Program-made: the position numbers and the translations under genes
Shown here: positions 9,005 through 17,662 of the stretch, in pieces
How the letters are laid out: every line of letters begins with the position of its first letter
Numbering within the stretch: the stretch's first letter is position 1
Source of the DNA: Vreelandella andesensis
GTDB taxonomy: Bacteria; Pseudomonadota; Gammaproteobacteria; Pseudomonadales; Halomonadaceae
DNA: 64,000 bases
NCBI RefSeq assembly: GCF_003989795.1
Contig: NZ_RZHG01000007.1
Coordinates: 248,001 to 312,000 of the forward strand
Direction: 5' to 3'
Notes under the pieces: generated by a model
Databases searched by the model: none
Seen by the model: the letters and a program-made list of their open reading frames with translations, nothing else
What the model was told of the DNA's origin: nothing

Positions 9005-10126
9005 ATGGCAGCATTAGAAATTCACAATGTGCGCAAAGAGTTCGGCAACGAGCGAGTACTAAAAGACGTCAGTATTTCAATTGATTCCGGTGAGTTCCTG
9101 ATTTTGGTGGGGCCATCCGGCTGTGGTAAATCCACGTTAATGAACGCCATCGCCGGGCTTGAACCCGTCACCAGCGGCAATATCTATATCGATGGCGAAG
9201 ACGTCACCTGGCGTACGCCTGCAGAACGGGATATTGCCATGGTGTTTCAGTCCTACGCTCTGTACCCCAGCATGACCGTGCGGCAAAACATCAGCTTTGG
9301 TCTTGAAATGCGCAAGGTGCCCAAAGCCGAGCGAGTCGCCGCCGTAGAGCGGGTGGCCGATCTGCTGCAGATATTCCCCCTCCTGGAACGTAAACCGGCC
9401 CAGCTTTCCGGTGGCCAACGCCAGCGGGTGGCGATGGGGCGGGCGCTGGCCCGCGAGCCTAAGGTGTATCTGTTTGATGAGCCGCTATCCAACCTGGACG
9501 CAAAGCTGCGGGTGGATATGCGCACCGAGATTAAAAAGCTCCACCAGCGCCTGGGCACCACGATTGTTTACGTCACCCACGACCAAGTTGAAGCAATGAC
9601 GCTGGCCGACTGTATTGCCGTGATGCGTGATGGTCATATCCTGCAACTTGGCAGCCCCGATGAGGTGTATAACAACCCGGTTGATATGTTTGTGGCGGGT
9701 TTTATGGGGTCACCGTCGATGAACTTTATTCGCGCAACGCTGGAAGCTGCGGGCGATGGCTATGCACTGCGTATTGCCACGCCTGATGAAGATAATGTTT
9801 TGTTGCCATGGCCCTCAGAACGCAATGCAGCGGGGCTGGTGGAACAGCTGAACAAGCCGATAATTCTTGGTCTGCGACCAGAACACTTCAGCGAAGAGGA
9901 TGTGCGGCTGAGCGAGCAGGCGGAAGGGACGTTAATGGAGGCCAAGGTTAGCGTCGTCGAACCAACGGGTGCCGATATTCTGCTACGCCTGCCGCTAGGC
10001 GAGCAGGAAATTACCGCCAGGGTAGGGCCTAAATGCGCAATTGCCCCCGGCGAACGCTTGTCGCTACGAGTCGATATGGCCCGCGCAGTGCTGTTTGACG
10101 CCGAGACGGAAAAGCGTTTGGCGTAA
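9005..10126 (+). CDS. gtsD: Glucose-type ABC transporter, ATP-binding protein (MalK/UgpC type)
   Basis: ATPase subunit of 373 residues that powers GtsABC. Walker A is GPSGCGKST (36-44), followed by the Q-loop (VFQSYALYP), signature LSGGQRQRVAMG, Walker B VYLFDEPLSNLD and the H-loop YVTHDQ. A C-terminal regulatory region of about 130 residues has the TOBE/OB fold of MalK-like proteins, including LGLRPEHF. This family often serves several sugar importers, so cross-use with other permeases is possible. It ends the operon; no OprB-type sugar porin gene follows, unlike the usual Pseudomonas layout. Confidence 0.92.
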   Translation: MAALEIHNVRKEFGNERVLKDVSISIDSGEFLILVGPSGCGKSTLMNAIAGLEPVTSGNIYIDGEDVTWRTPAERDIAMVFQSYALYPSMTVRQNISFGLEMRKVPKAERVAAVERVADLLQIFPLLERKPAQLSGGQRQRVAMGRALAREPKVYLFDEPLSNLDAKLRVDMRTEIKKLHQRLGTTIVYVTHDQVEAMTLADCIAVMRDGHILQLGSPDEVYNNPVDMFVAGFMGSPSMNFIRATLEAAGDGYALRIATPDEDNVLLPWPSERNAAGLVEQLNKPIILGLRPEHFSEEDVRLSEQAEGTLMEAKVSVVEPTGADILLRLPLGEQEITARVGPKCAIAPGERLSLRVDMARAVLFDAETEKRLA

Positions 10127-10132
10127 TCGATC

Positions 10133-10173
10133 ACCTTCCCACAACGGCATTCAGCGCTACTTTGTGGGAGGGT
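10133..10173. terminator. Hairpin between convergent gtsD and ycjF
   Basis: Twelve-base-pair stem built from ACCTTCCCACAA (10133-10144) and TTGTGGGAGGGT (10162-10173) with a 17-nt loop, in the only spacer between two convergent genes. It has no clear T-run on either strand, so termination is probable rather than certain. Confidence 0.5.
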
Positions 10174-10193
10174 GGTCGGCTTGGCAAATGTGT

Positions 10194-11231
10194 TTACTGT
10201 TGAGAGCGTGTGGCGGGGGCCGTGTCTTTATCGAGCCGTTTGATTTGCCGCCACAGGTCTTGTCGCAGATCGGCCAGCTTGGGTTGCTCTTCCTCTGTAA
10301 AGGCCACGGGGCGGCACAGGCGCTGGGCGCGCAGTCCTAAACGGGCACTCAGCAGGCCGGTGGCCAAGCCTTGACCCGCGCGGGCGGAAAGCCTGCCTGC
10401 TAAATCAAGTGACAGCATATCCATGCTGGCATCGGTGGCTAATTCACTGGCCCCGGCAAAGGCCATGTTATGCAGCACATTGCGGAACAGCCGTAGACGG
10501 CTGGCGTAACCAAGCTCTAATCCGTAAAGGCGACACAATCTGTCGACCATGGCAAGGCTGCGCCAGGCCACCAGTGCCATATCAACCAAGGTCAGTGGGC
10601 TGATAGCCACCATAATGGCGGTTTCGCCAGACATGCGGGTGATCAGGCGTTGAGCTTCCCGGTCGCGTGGCGCTAGCAAATGATAGCGCAGCAACATTTG
10701 TATCTCTTCACCGCTATGGTGGGGCTGGCTAGCACGCTGAAATGCCAGCCAGTGTGGGTCATCATCACTCAGTTTTAGCTGGCGCTTCAGCTGCTCTGCC
10801 ATGGCCTGAGCCTGCTTCGTAGAGCGCTGTGGCAGTTCGGCTAAGTCGTGGCGTAACCGGTCGTGGCGTTTCAAGCGGCGAAGGCGGCTTAGCTCTTTCA
10901 ACAATGATATGCCTCCTAAACCAATCAAGCTAATGCCAAACAGTTGCCAAGCCATGGTCATCCACTGTGATTGGGATAAAGCGTCTGGAATGCCGGTGGC
11001 CAATTCTACGGTGCCCAAAGTGGCACCGCCCGCGAGGGCAAACATCAACCCCCAGCGGCGTTTGCGAGGAGTGCTCAGGCTCGTTTCTGGAAGCGCTTTG
11101 ATGTCTGCTTGGGTGGTCAACGGCTGATGGGATTCCGTCGCGGCAAAGCTCTCACGCTGACGCAGCTGTTCAGCGCTGGGGGCGGGTGTTTCATCCGACT
11201 TGAAATCTTGGCGCGGCTGAGGGTTACTCAT
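10194..11231 (-). CDS. ycjF: YcjF family (TIGR01620/DUF697) inner-membrane protein
   Basis: Membrane protein of 345 residues. A charged, probably cytoplasmic N-terminus (about 1-58) precedes two hydrophobic segments (about 60-82 and 90-112). A long DUF697-type domain follows, containing GETAIMVAISPLTLVDMALV and further hydrophobic helices. The start codon overlaps the ycjX stop as ATGA, so translation is coupled. The ycjX-ycjF pair is conserved in proteobacteria and is induced by phage-shock or heat stress in enterics; the molecular role is unknown. Assignment is by overall pattern and the invariant pairing. Confidence 0.85.
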   Translation of the reverse strand: MSNPQPRQDFKSDETPAPSAEQLRQRESFAATESHQPLTTQADIKALPETSLSTPRKRRWGLMFALAGGATLGTVELATGIPDALSQSQWMTMAWQLFGISLIGLGGISLLKELSRLRRLKRHDRLRHDLAELPQRSTKQAQAMAEQLKRQLKLSDDDPHWLAFQRASQPHHSGEEIQMLLRYHLLAPRDREAQRLITRMSGETAIMVAISPLTLVDMALVAWRSLAMVDRLCRLYGLELGYASRLRLFRNVLHNMAFAGASELATDASMDMLSLDLAGRLSARAGQGLATGLLSARLGLRAQRLCRPVAFTEEEQPKLADLRQDLWRQIKRLDKDTAPATRSQQ

Positions 11232-12616
11232 ATCAATTTATCTCCAATCAGCCAGTCGATAGCAGCGTCCATGCGTATGTGCGAAAGCGCTTCGCTGTCA
11301 ACGGACATCGGGCGAAAGCTGGGGAAATCGAATCCCTGCTGTTGCCAAAAGTCGGGTTTCGGTAGGCGGTTGGGCACGTCACCTGGATAGACCAGTACGT
11401 CTTCGCCTTCTAGCGTGGTGCCTTTTAGCGCCGGTGTGCGCTTACCTTCGTGAAGTACTTCTCTGGCGTCAGTGGCGCGTATGGCCGCCAGAGATAACGC
11501 CTTGACCGGAATGTCAGCGAAGCGTAGGTCTTTTAGCGGCTCAGCCAGTAACGCCTCTAGCAGCTGCACAACATTGCCGTGCTGGTCCGGTGTCACGTGG
11601 TCGGCTTTGGTCGCGGCAATGGCGAGGCGATCAATTTTCGGTGCAAATATGCGTGTTAGCAGACTGCGCTTGCCATAATCGAAGCTTTGCATGAGCTGAC
11701 GCAGCGCGCGAGAAAGGTCTTCAAAGCGCTCAGGCCCGGCATTAAGCGCGCCAAGTACATCTACCAACACAATTTGGCGATCAAAGCGGCGAAAATGGTC
11801 ACGATAAAAGGGCCTGACCACTTGCTGTTGGTAGTAGCGAAAGCGAGCAGCAAGCGTGGCGTAAATACTGGTGTTGGGTAGGGCTTCTAGGACCTCTTTA
11901 GGCGCACTCAATTCAGGTAGCGGAAAAAACTGCAGTACCGGGGCACCTTCTAACTCGCCTGGCAAGAGAAAGCGGCCTGGCTGTAAATCAGAAAATCCGG
12001 CCTTTTTTGCCCGGCGAAGGCCTTGGGCATAGGCATCAGCAAGGGCTGCTAGTTTTGCTTCATCGGCTTCGGCAGCAGGGTCTAGTTGTTCAACCTCTGA
12101 TAACCATTCGCTGAACAGTATTTTCCGATGCGGCCCTTCATGCAGTGACTGCGCCTGGCACCAGCTATAAAAATCGTGCTGTAACAGGGGTAAGTCCAGC
12201 AGCCACTCGCCGGGGTAGTCGAACAAGTCGAGGGTTAAGTGGGCAATATCTGTGGTGAACCAGCCTTGTCGGGCAGGGCGGTAGCGCAGTTGTAAGCGTA
12301 GTTCGCTAATGCCGCGAGTGGGTTCTGGCCAACGCGGTGGGGTATCACGCAGCGCTGCCATGCCTGGGTCATAGGGGAAACGCGGCACGCCAAGGTCGGG
12401 TTGGTTTAACCGCTGTGCGCCTAGCAATCGCCCTTCACGGGCAGCTGGCAGTAAATCAAGTTGAGCTTCTACCCCGGCATGGCGTAGCTGGTTAACAAGC
12501 GACGTTAGAAACGCGGTTTTCCCTGCTTGAGACAGCCCCGTTACGGCCAGCCTTAACTGCCGGTCACGGCCTCGCTCAAATAAATTGCTCAGTTCGCGAC
12601 TTAACGGCTGGCGCAT
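11228..12616 (-). CDS. ycjX: YcjX family (DUF463) P-loop GTPase-like protein
   Basis: Protein of 462 residues with a P-loop GLSQAGKT (27-34) near the N-terminus, then LDLFDYPGEWLLDLPLL, which fits the DxxG switch region, and IAATKADHV, which fits the guanine-specificity region. This is the YcjX/DUF463 family, a stress-associated nucleotide-binding protein of unknown precise role. It follows the 62-residue membrane protein by 4 bp and overlaps ycjF by 4 bp, making a three-gene operon on the minus strand. Confidence 0.88.
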   Translation of the reverse strand: MRQPLSRELSNLFERGRDRQLRLAVTGLSQAGKTAFLTSLVNQLRHAGVEAQLDLLPAAREGRLLGAQRLNQPDLGVPRFPYDPGMAALRDTPPRWPEPTRGISELRLQLRYRPARQGWFTTDIAHLTLDLFDYPGEWLLDLPLLQHDFYSWCQAQSLHEGPHRKILFSEWLSEVEQLDPAAEADEAKLAALADAYAQGLRRAKKAGFSDLQPGRFLLPGELEGAPVLQFFPLPELSAPKEVLEALPNTSIYATLAARFRYYQQQVVRPFYRDHFRRFDRQIVLVDVLGALNAGPERFEDLSRALRQLMQSFDYGKRSLLTRIFAPKIDRLAIAATKADHVTPDQHGNVVQLLEALLAEPLKDLRFADIPVKALSLAAIRATDAREVLHEGKRTPALKGTTLEGEDVLVYPGDVPNRLPKPDFWQQQGFDFPSFRPMSVDSEALSHIRMDAAIDWLIGDKLI

Positions 12617-12620
12617 CCTA

Positions 12621-12809
12621 TCAATTCCTTAGTAATACAACCTGGGAAAGCATGGGTAAGGTAGCGATGATAAACCCGACAACAGCGATGCTATACCCTG
12701 GCCAGCGGCGCTGCATTTTTTGCGCAAGTGTTAAGCCACCTAAGCATACCACCATGCCAATCAGGTTGAAGGCAAGCGTGGCAGCCTCCAGCCATTGCTG
12801 TGGATCCAT
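12621..12809 (-). CDS. Small membrane protein of unknown function, first gene of the ycjXF operon
   Basis: A 62-residue protein with two hydrophobic helices (about 10-28 and 40-59) joined by a short basic loop (QKMQRRWPG), so both ends probably lie on the same side of the membrane. An AGGG-type ribosome binding site lies at a suitable distance before the ATG. The stop is only 4 bp from ycjX, so I judge it a real gene rather than a chance frame. I do not recognise a family. By position it may assist or anchor YcjX/YcjF, but this is inference. Confidence 0.7.
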   Translation of the reverse strand: MDPQQWLEAATLAFNLIGMVVCLGGLTLAQKMQRRWPGYSIAVVGFIIATLPMLSQVVLLRN

Positions 12810-12857
12810 TATGTTTCCCTTAAAAGCATTAACTGCATTGATGATGACGAAGCGATA

Positions 12858-12891
12858 ATGATAACAAAGCGTTTATGATAACAAAGCGTTG
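12858..12891. repeat. 17-bp tandem duplication
   Basis: ATGATAACAAAGCGTT(T/G) occurs twice head to tail at 12858-12874 and 12875-12891, with a weaker third match (ATGATGACGAAGCG) just before. It fills the spacer between the mutarotase gene end and the small membrane protein start. Confidence 0.8.
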
Positions 12892-12903
12892 ATGAACCGA
12901 GGA

Positions 12904-13773
12904 TTAACCGCGGCTTAATGTCGTACCTAACAAGTGTTGTGCACCGGGAACTAGCCATACCGGATCCAAGCGGGTGTTGGCAGCTTCGACGCAAAAAAAG
13001 TGACGTGCCGCCTCGGTAGGCGTATCGCTGGGCAACTCGCTGTCGGGGTGCCACACCACGGTGGAGTCGCTGGATTGTTTGGCAATACGAAGTGTACGTT
13101 GCCCGTCGTTCAACACGACGGTTTCGTTGGTGTGATAGATACGGTCTACGGCTCCACGAATGGCCAATATGCCCTGTTGTTCGTCTTCGGCAAAGCCGCG
13201 TAGTTTGTCTAGATAACGTGCTCCTGCCAATCCCTCCAAGCGGCATTGGTGTACATCATTAACAGCCAAGTAGGTATGCAGTGCACCGCTGGTTTTGACC
13301 GGTGTTTCGCCAATGTTTTCGCTGATTAACTCGACGTTCAAGCGTTGAGCATTCGCTTGAACAACTACCCGTGCGGTTAGCTGGCTGTGCAGGGAATCAA
13401 CAGGAGATAGATGAACTTCAATGCCTTCAGCATGATCATCAACTGCGTCTAAGCGCCACTGAGCGTGACGAGCAAGTCCGTGGAAAGGACCGCTACGATC
13501 AGGGCTTTCATCGGCATAACGCTCGTCGCCAAACCAGGGCCAGCATAGCGGAATGCCGCCACGAATTGCTCCTGGAAGTGCCTGTGGTGTTGGAGTGACC
13601 CAAAGCCAGCCAGTGTCGTCAGTGGGTTGGAAATGCAGCACCTGGGCACCCTGTAAGCTAATCGCCATTTCTCCCCAGGCCATTTTGAATAGCACGATGT
13701 CGCGCCCTTGCCAGGTTATCTGTTGTTGGCCGTCTACGTTGAGCAGACATTGCTTGAGAGAATCGGGAATCAT
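12904..13773 (-). CDS. D-hexose-6-phosphate mutarotase (YeaD-type aldose epimerase)
   Basis: Aldose-1-epimerase-fold protein of 289 residues, the YeaD-like branch that interconverts alpha and beta anomers of glucose-6-phosphate and related hexose-6-phosphates. Diagnostic blocks are AIRGGIPLCWPWFG near residue 70, the FHGLARHAQW segment and ALHTYLAVNDV. The full length fits the family. It is transcribed alone on the minus strand behind its own region; a role in sugar phosphate handling fits the glucose importer a few kilobases away, although the two are not in one operon. Confidence 0.88.
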   Translation of the reverse strand: MIPDSLKQCLLNVDGQQQITWQGRDIVLFKMAWGEMAISLQGAQVLHFQPTDDTGWLWVTPTPQALPGAIRGGIPLCWPWFGDERYADESPDRSGPFHGLARHAQWRLDAVDDHAEGIEVHLSPVDSLHSQLTARVVVQANAQRLNVELISENIGETPVKTSGALHTYLAVNDVHQCRLEGLAGARYLDKLRGFAEDEQQGILAIRGAVDRIYHTNETVVLNDGQRTLRIAKQSSDSTVVWHPDSELPSDTPTEAARHFFCVEAANTRLDPVWLVPGAQHLLGTTLSRG

Positions 13774-13904
13774 AGGGTTTCCTTGTAAAGGCGGGCATCA
13801 AGTGGGCAGAACAGTATCGCCGTGTGCTATGGTAGGACAAGCATCAGTTGTAGGTAAAACGTTGCAGTTAAAACCCTTACTAAAGTGAAATTCAAGGAGG
13901 CACT

Positions 13905-14147
13905 ATGGGCTTTATTGCGTGGTTGATCATTGGTGGTTTAGCTGGCTGGATCGCCGGCAACATTATGCGTGGCGGCGGTTTTGGTATATTGGGTAATATT
14001 GGCGTCGGTGTTGTTGGTGCAGTGCTTGGCGGGTTTTTATTCAGTTTGTTAGGTCTGCAAGCGGGTGGCTTTATCGGATCGTTGGTGACAGCAATCGTCG
14101 GTGCGGTCGTACTGTTATGGATAATTAGTAAAGTAAAAAGCGCATAG
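13905..14147 (+). CDS. GlsB/YeaQ/YmgE family stress-response membrane protein
   Basis: An 80-residue, almost wholly hydrophobic protein with three glycine-rich membrane helices: GFIAWLIIGGLAGWIAGNIM, then GNIGVGVVGAVLGGFLFSLLG, here written in parts as its GNIGVGVVGAVLGG and FLFSLLG segments, and a last helix ending in WIISKVKSA. These are hallmarks of the family formerly called transglycosylase-associated proteins. It has a strong AAGGAGG ribosome binding site. Members respond to envelope or acid stress; the mechanism is unknown. It is a single-gene unit closed by a clear terminator. Confidence 0.9.
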   Translation: MGFIAWLIIGGLAGWIAGNIMRGGGFGILGNIGVGVVGAVLGGFLFSLLGLQAGGFIGSLVTAIVGAVVLLWIISKVKSA

Positions 14148-14171
14148 TCTAGCCAAACTAGCGGATTATTT

Positions 14172-14204
14172 GCTGCCCGGCCCTGTGCCGGGCAGCGTTG
14201 TTTT
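14172..14204 (+). terminator. Rho-independent terminator after the GlsB-like gene
   Basis: Ten-base-pair perfect stem GCTGCCCGGC/GCCGGGCAGC (14172-14181, 14187-14196), loop CCTGT, followed by GTTGTTTT. Confidence 0.9.
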
Positions 14205-14284
14205 AAATGCGCGGTTTTAGCGCTGTTTTAACATTTCTTCTCTATCGGCCTTAGCGCCACTTTCCGTTACACTATGTTGCTTTG

Positions 14285-14340
14285 AAGGCGTCACTTTAAA
14301 GGCGTCATTTTAGTGATGTCATTATATCGGCGTCTTTTTT
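14285..14340. repeat. Degenerate 14-bp tandem repeat, four units, upstream of the DUF1266 gene
   Basis: Units AAGGCGTCACTTTA, AAGGCGTCATTTTA, GTGATGTCATTATA and TCGGCGTCTTTTTT lie back to back. The first two differ by one base and the later ones have diverged, keeping a GNNGTC core. It sits 75 bp before the next start codon. Confidence 0.7.
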
Positions 14341-14415
14341 TAAGCGGCCTCGTTTTGTAGGCTGCTCTTTTTATTTTGCCTTCATCAATAGCTTCCTGTT
14401 TCTTAGAGGTGTCTT

Positions 14416-16881
14416 TTGGCCGATGCACTGAATGCCTGGTGGGCTCAACAGCTCGTACTGTGTGATTGGGCCTTTACGCCACATCCGCTGTCGGTGGATG
14501 CGGGAGCGGCCGAACAGCGCCTGCTACAGCTGGGAATTGCACACCGTGGCGAATTGGCTGATCAGCTCTTTTTTGCGCTGGATGCCCCAGCCAGTGAAGC
14601 CGACCGACTACTGGGAGCGCTAGAGTGGGCGGCGCTAGCGGGCGCGGCAGGCTGGCTAACACAATCCCAGGCGCAAACATGGGCGCATCACATCACGCGC
14701 CGAATTACGTCTGATTACAGCGACTTGCGGGCGTGGCTTTCCGACCTGCGTCGAGCGCTGGGTGTGAAAGGGTGGGAAACCGGTGCTGATGATCGCTTTA
14801 TTGATGCCTGCCAAGCGTTAGCGGATTTAGAAAGTGAAGGTGAAGGCATTACGTGGCAAGCCCTTGAAGCCGCATTGGCGCGCTTGCCCAGCCCAGAGGC
14901 GCTATGGCCACCGCTCCCATCAGCGCAGCCATGGCGCTTATGTGCACTATTTCGCTCAGTGCTCAGCTATCCGGCAAGCGCTGCTGACTGGCCAGATGCC
15001 CCGCAGTGGCTAGCGCGTATCTGGCAAGTTCACGATCGTGATCAGTTGCTTGAAGTGATGCTATGGTTAAGTGCCCAGGGTGAGCGTCAGAACTGGGATA
15101 TCGAAGCTCGTGAGCTACTCACCATGGATCATGCTCAGCGCCAGGAGTGGCAGCGGAGTGCTGTTGCAGATGCACCCTATGCGCCGGTACTGACCACGTT
15201 TGTCAGCCAAGGCGAGCCACTGGAGTGGGCTGCCTGGGACTGGCTACGACTGGTAGAGTTAGCGTGGGCGGGGGCTTGCTGTGGTTGGTTGAGCCAAGTC
15301 GAGGCCGATGATCTCGCCGCGCATGCCGCTGACTTGATAAATCGGCGCTACCACGATTGGTACGCAGTGTTGAAAGCCTACATGCGTGGCCAAAGTCTGT
15401 TTGAAGGGGTCGATCGGCGGGGTATGACGCCCAGTAAACGGCATAAGTTGCTCATGCAAGCACCTCATAGTCCGTGGAAATGTCAGTTGAGTTTGCTGTT
15501 AGATGAGACAACGCTGAGCGCATCCCGAGAGCGTATTAAACAGTGGAGAAATACATCGCATCATTGGTTGCTGGCCCTGGCTAGCGTGAGAGAGCCTGAT
15601 GTGATGCTACGTCAATTGAATCCATCAGCACCGATTTCTGAGCAACGTCGAGCTGATGCGGCGGTTTATCTTCAGGATTCGTTAGATCTGCATGCTGACG
15701 AGGGGCATCCAGCGCTAGCGCGTTACTGGTTGCCTGCTCAAGCGCACCATCTTAATCAGCTTGCCGCCGATGCTGTGCACGGCGTTATGCCACCTTCTCA
15801 AACACCTTTTGGTCAGCCGACACCTGACGAGCTAAAACAGCGTAATGCGGTAAAAGGCGTTAGCCGTCATGCCGCCACTATTCATATGGCAGAGAAGTTC
15901 GCGTTCTACCTGCATATGGCGCTAGATAGCAGCCTGTTTGAGCGTGAGCCGCTAATGACACATGCCAGCGCGCTGCGCAGCTGCCTGTGCCGCTTTTATG
16001 CCACCCCAAAGCGCTTATTAGAAGCATGGTTTGCCTGGGAGAGCTGTCTACCAGAGCCAGAGCACGACTCGCTTATTAACGAAATTGCCTGGCATTTAGA
16101 AGATCCCGGTAGCCTTTTTCATTGGTTGAATTGGCGTTCTGATGCCTGGTGTGAACCTGGCGAAAGGCCAACGCTAAGTCACTTCACCGCTATGTCGCTG
16201 GTTGGGCCGCTCAATAGCGCTGTGTGGAGTGAACCCCAAGTGGAAAGCCCCAGAGAGTGCGCCGATATCCGTGAGTGGGTGGAGAGTCATTACCATTTAA
16301 CCAGTGCTGGCGATATGCAAGAATTTTTGAGCTTCATGCTCGAGTCTGGGGATCGTCAGGAGTACCAGATTAACTATGCGCCCTACACCCTGAACCCTGA
16401 ACGCTTAGACGCCGAAATTGCAATTCTAGAGTCGGGGGAGTGCGCTGAAGAGGAGCGCCATCACTTGCTACGCTTGCACCGGGTGCAAAGCAATGAAGAT
16501 GGCTGCAACGATGTGGATATGGCTGCCTGGGATATTGCTCAGCTCGTCGATCTCGCGATTGCCGCGCGCCAGCTTGGTTGGTTAGACCGGCAAGCTTTTG
16601 CTGACATATTGGATCGCGCTTATAAGCTGGCGGCTGATCATTATTCCGGCTGGCAAGAGTATTCCGCAGGAATGTACGCCGGTTTTTCGTTTTTTATGGG
16701 TGAAACACCTGAGCGAGAAAGTTTTTTGGCTGGATTTCGACAAGCGTTAGTCGCGTGGTTGTGTGGTGCCCCCATATTGGCTGGGCCTTGGGCGAGCCTT
16801 GATTTTCCTGGCAATAAACCACGTCACTTTGCTCCGCTGCATATCGATACATTACCGGGCGACCAGCGAGTATTACATTGA
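14416..16881 (+). CDS. Large DUF1266-type protein with three related modules, function unknown
   Basis: Soluble, tryptophan-rich protein of 821 residues with no signal peptide or membrane segment. Three stretches resemble each other and the DUF1266 pattern (hydrophobic helix, GWL, then an A-rich helix, Y..W, and a G-containing helix). They start near residue 66 (LEWAALAGAAGWLTQ), 274 (LVELAWAGACCGWLSQ) and 705 (LVDLAIAARQLGWLDR). DUF1266 proteins include E. coli YbeU/YbeR and have no established biochemical role. The TTG start is supported by AGAGGTG at a good distance; no upstream ATG is in frame. It stands alone between a GlsB-like gene and an NlpC/P60 gene. I do not assign a function. Confidence 0.78.
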   Translation: MADALNAWWAQQLVLCDWAFTPHPLSVDAGAAEQRLLQLGIAHRGELADQLFFALDAPASEADRLLGALEWAALAGAAGWLTQSQAQTWAHHITRRITSDYSDLRAWLSDLRRALGVKGWETGADDRFIDACQALADLESEGEGITWQALEAALARLPSPEALWPPLPSAQPWRLCALFRSVLSYPASAADWPDAPQWLARIWQVHDRDQLLEVMLWLSAQGERQNWDIEARELLTMDHAQRQEWQRSAVADAPYAPVLTTFVSQGEPLEWAAWDWLRLVELAWAGACCGWLSQVEADDLAAHAADLINRRYHDWYAVLKAYMRGQSLFEGVDRRGMTPSKRHKLLMQAPHSPWKCQLSLLLDETTLSASRERIKQWRNTSHHWLLALASVREPDVMLRQLNPSAPISEQRRADAAVYLQDSLDLHADEGHPALARYWLPAQAHHLNQLAADAVHGVMPPSQTPFGQPTPDELKQRNAVKGVSRHAATIHMAEKFAFYLHMALDSSLFEREPLMTHASALRSCLCRFYATPKRLLEAWFAWESCLPEPEHDSLINEIAWHLEDPGSLFHWLNWRSDAWCEPGERPTLSHFTAMSLVGPLNSAVWSEPQVESPRECADIREWVESHYHLTSAGDMQEFLSFMLESGDRQEYQINYAPYTLNPERLDAEIAILESGECAEEERHHLLRLHRVQSNEDGCNDVDMAAWDIAQLVDLAIAARQLGWLDRQAFADILDRAYKLAADHYSGWQEYSAGMYAGFSFFMGETPERESFLAGFRQALVAWLCGAPILAGPWASLDFPGNKPRHFAPLHIDTLPGDQRVLH

Positions 16882-16987
16882 GGCTCGCCAAACATAGGGG
16901 AATTAGCTTATAGTCTTGGTTCGAAAAAGGTGAGTTATTTCATACGTTATTTCCATTAAACATTTTTAATATTAAGAGGTTAGCCGC

Positions 16988-17626
16988 ATGGTTGCGTTGC
17001 CACACCCCGCTGTGACCGCTGTCCGTGTTGTAAGTGTTTGTGCTGCAGTCGCTATTTTAACTGGTTGTGCAGGCTCTGCCTCAGGCCAGAGCATGGAGCC
17101 ACCCGAGGATTATTTCTCAATGGCGCTGCCGGGATTGGCAAAAGGTGAAAGCCTCGCCATGTCCCCGGTCAGTAACGCCACTGGCCAACTGCGTAGCCTT
17201 CAGACGCCGCCACCTACGATCATTCGTCAAGCGCTTTTAGAACAGCATCAGCGATGGGCGGGGACGCCGTACCGAATTGGTGGTACCTCGAAACAAGGCA
17301 TTGATTGTTCTGCTTTGGTAAGAAATGTTTTCCGTGACTCGTTTAATTTAGAGTTGCCACGCACCACGTATGATCAAGTAAATGAGGGACGCCCGATCGA
17401 CCGCCAAGAGCTGCAGGCGGGCGATCTGGTTTTCTTCCGCCCTCCAGGCCAATATAACCATGTGGGTATTTATGTAGGGGATGGTCGTTTTTTACATGCA
17501 TCCTCTTCCAGAGGGGTGATGATTTCCCGTTTGGATAACAGCTACTGGCAGCGCTACTATTGGCAGTCTCGACGCGCGCTAGAGCCGACCAATCTTGCTC
17601 AGCTGAGCAGCCGCTATACGCCGTAA
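16988..17626 (+). CDS. NlpC/P60 family peptidoglycan endopeptidase lipoprotein
   Basis: Outer-membrane-type lipoprotein of 212 residues. The signal peptide ends in the lipobox LTGC with lipidated C27. After a short linker the C-terminal NlpC/P60 domain (about 85-200) carries the catalytic triad: C107 in GIDCSALV, H158 in NHVGIYVG and H170 in FLHASS. The family cleaves D-Glu-meso-DAP or D,D-crosslink bonds in murein; the closest well-known relative by layout is MepS/Spr. An AAGAGG site precedes the ATG. The MFS gene follows after 36 bp on the same strand, possibly co-transcribed. Confidence 0.9.
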   Translation: MVALPHPAVTAVRVVSVCAAVAILTGCAGSASGQSMEPPEDYFSMALPGLAKGESLAMSPVSNATGQLRSLQTPPPTIIRQALLEQHQRWAGTPYRIGGTSKQGIDCSALVRNVFRDSFNLELPRTTYDQVNEGRPIDRQELQAGDLVFFRPPGQYNHVGIYVGDGRFLHASSSRGVMISRLDNSYWQRYYWQSRRALEPTNLAQLSSRYTP

Positions 17627-17662
17627 ACGTTTGCGATCAGCTTCGCATAATATGGACATCGC

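Noticed and set aside
12809-13246. 145-residue minus-strand open frame overlapping the mutarotase gene
   Set aside because: It lies inside the well-supported YeaD-type gene in another frame, is rich in Arg, Ser and Thr in the way of shadow frames, and has no ribosome binding site.
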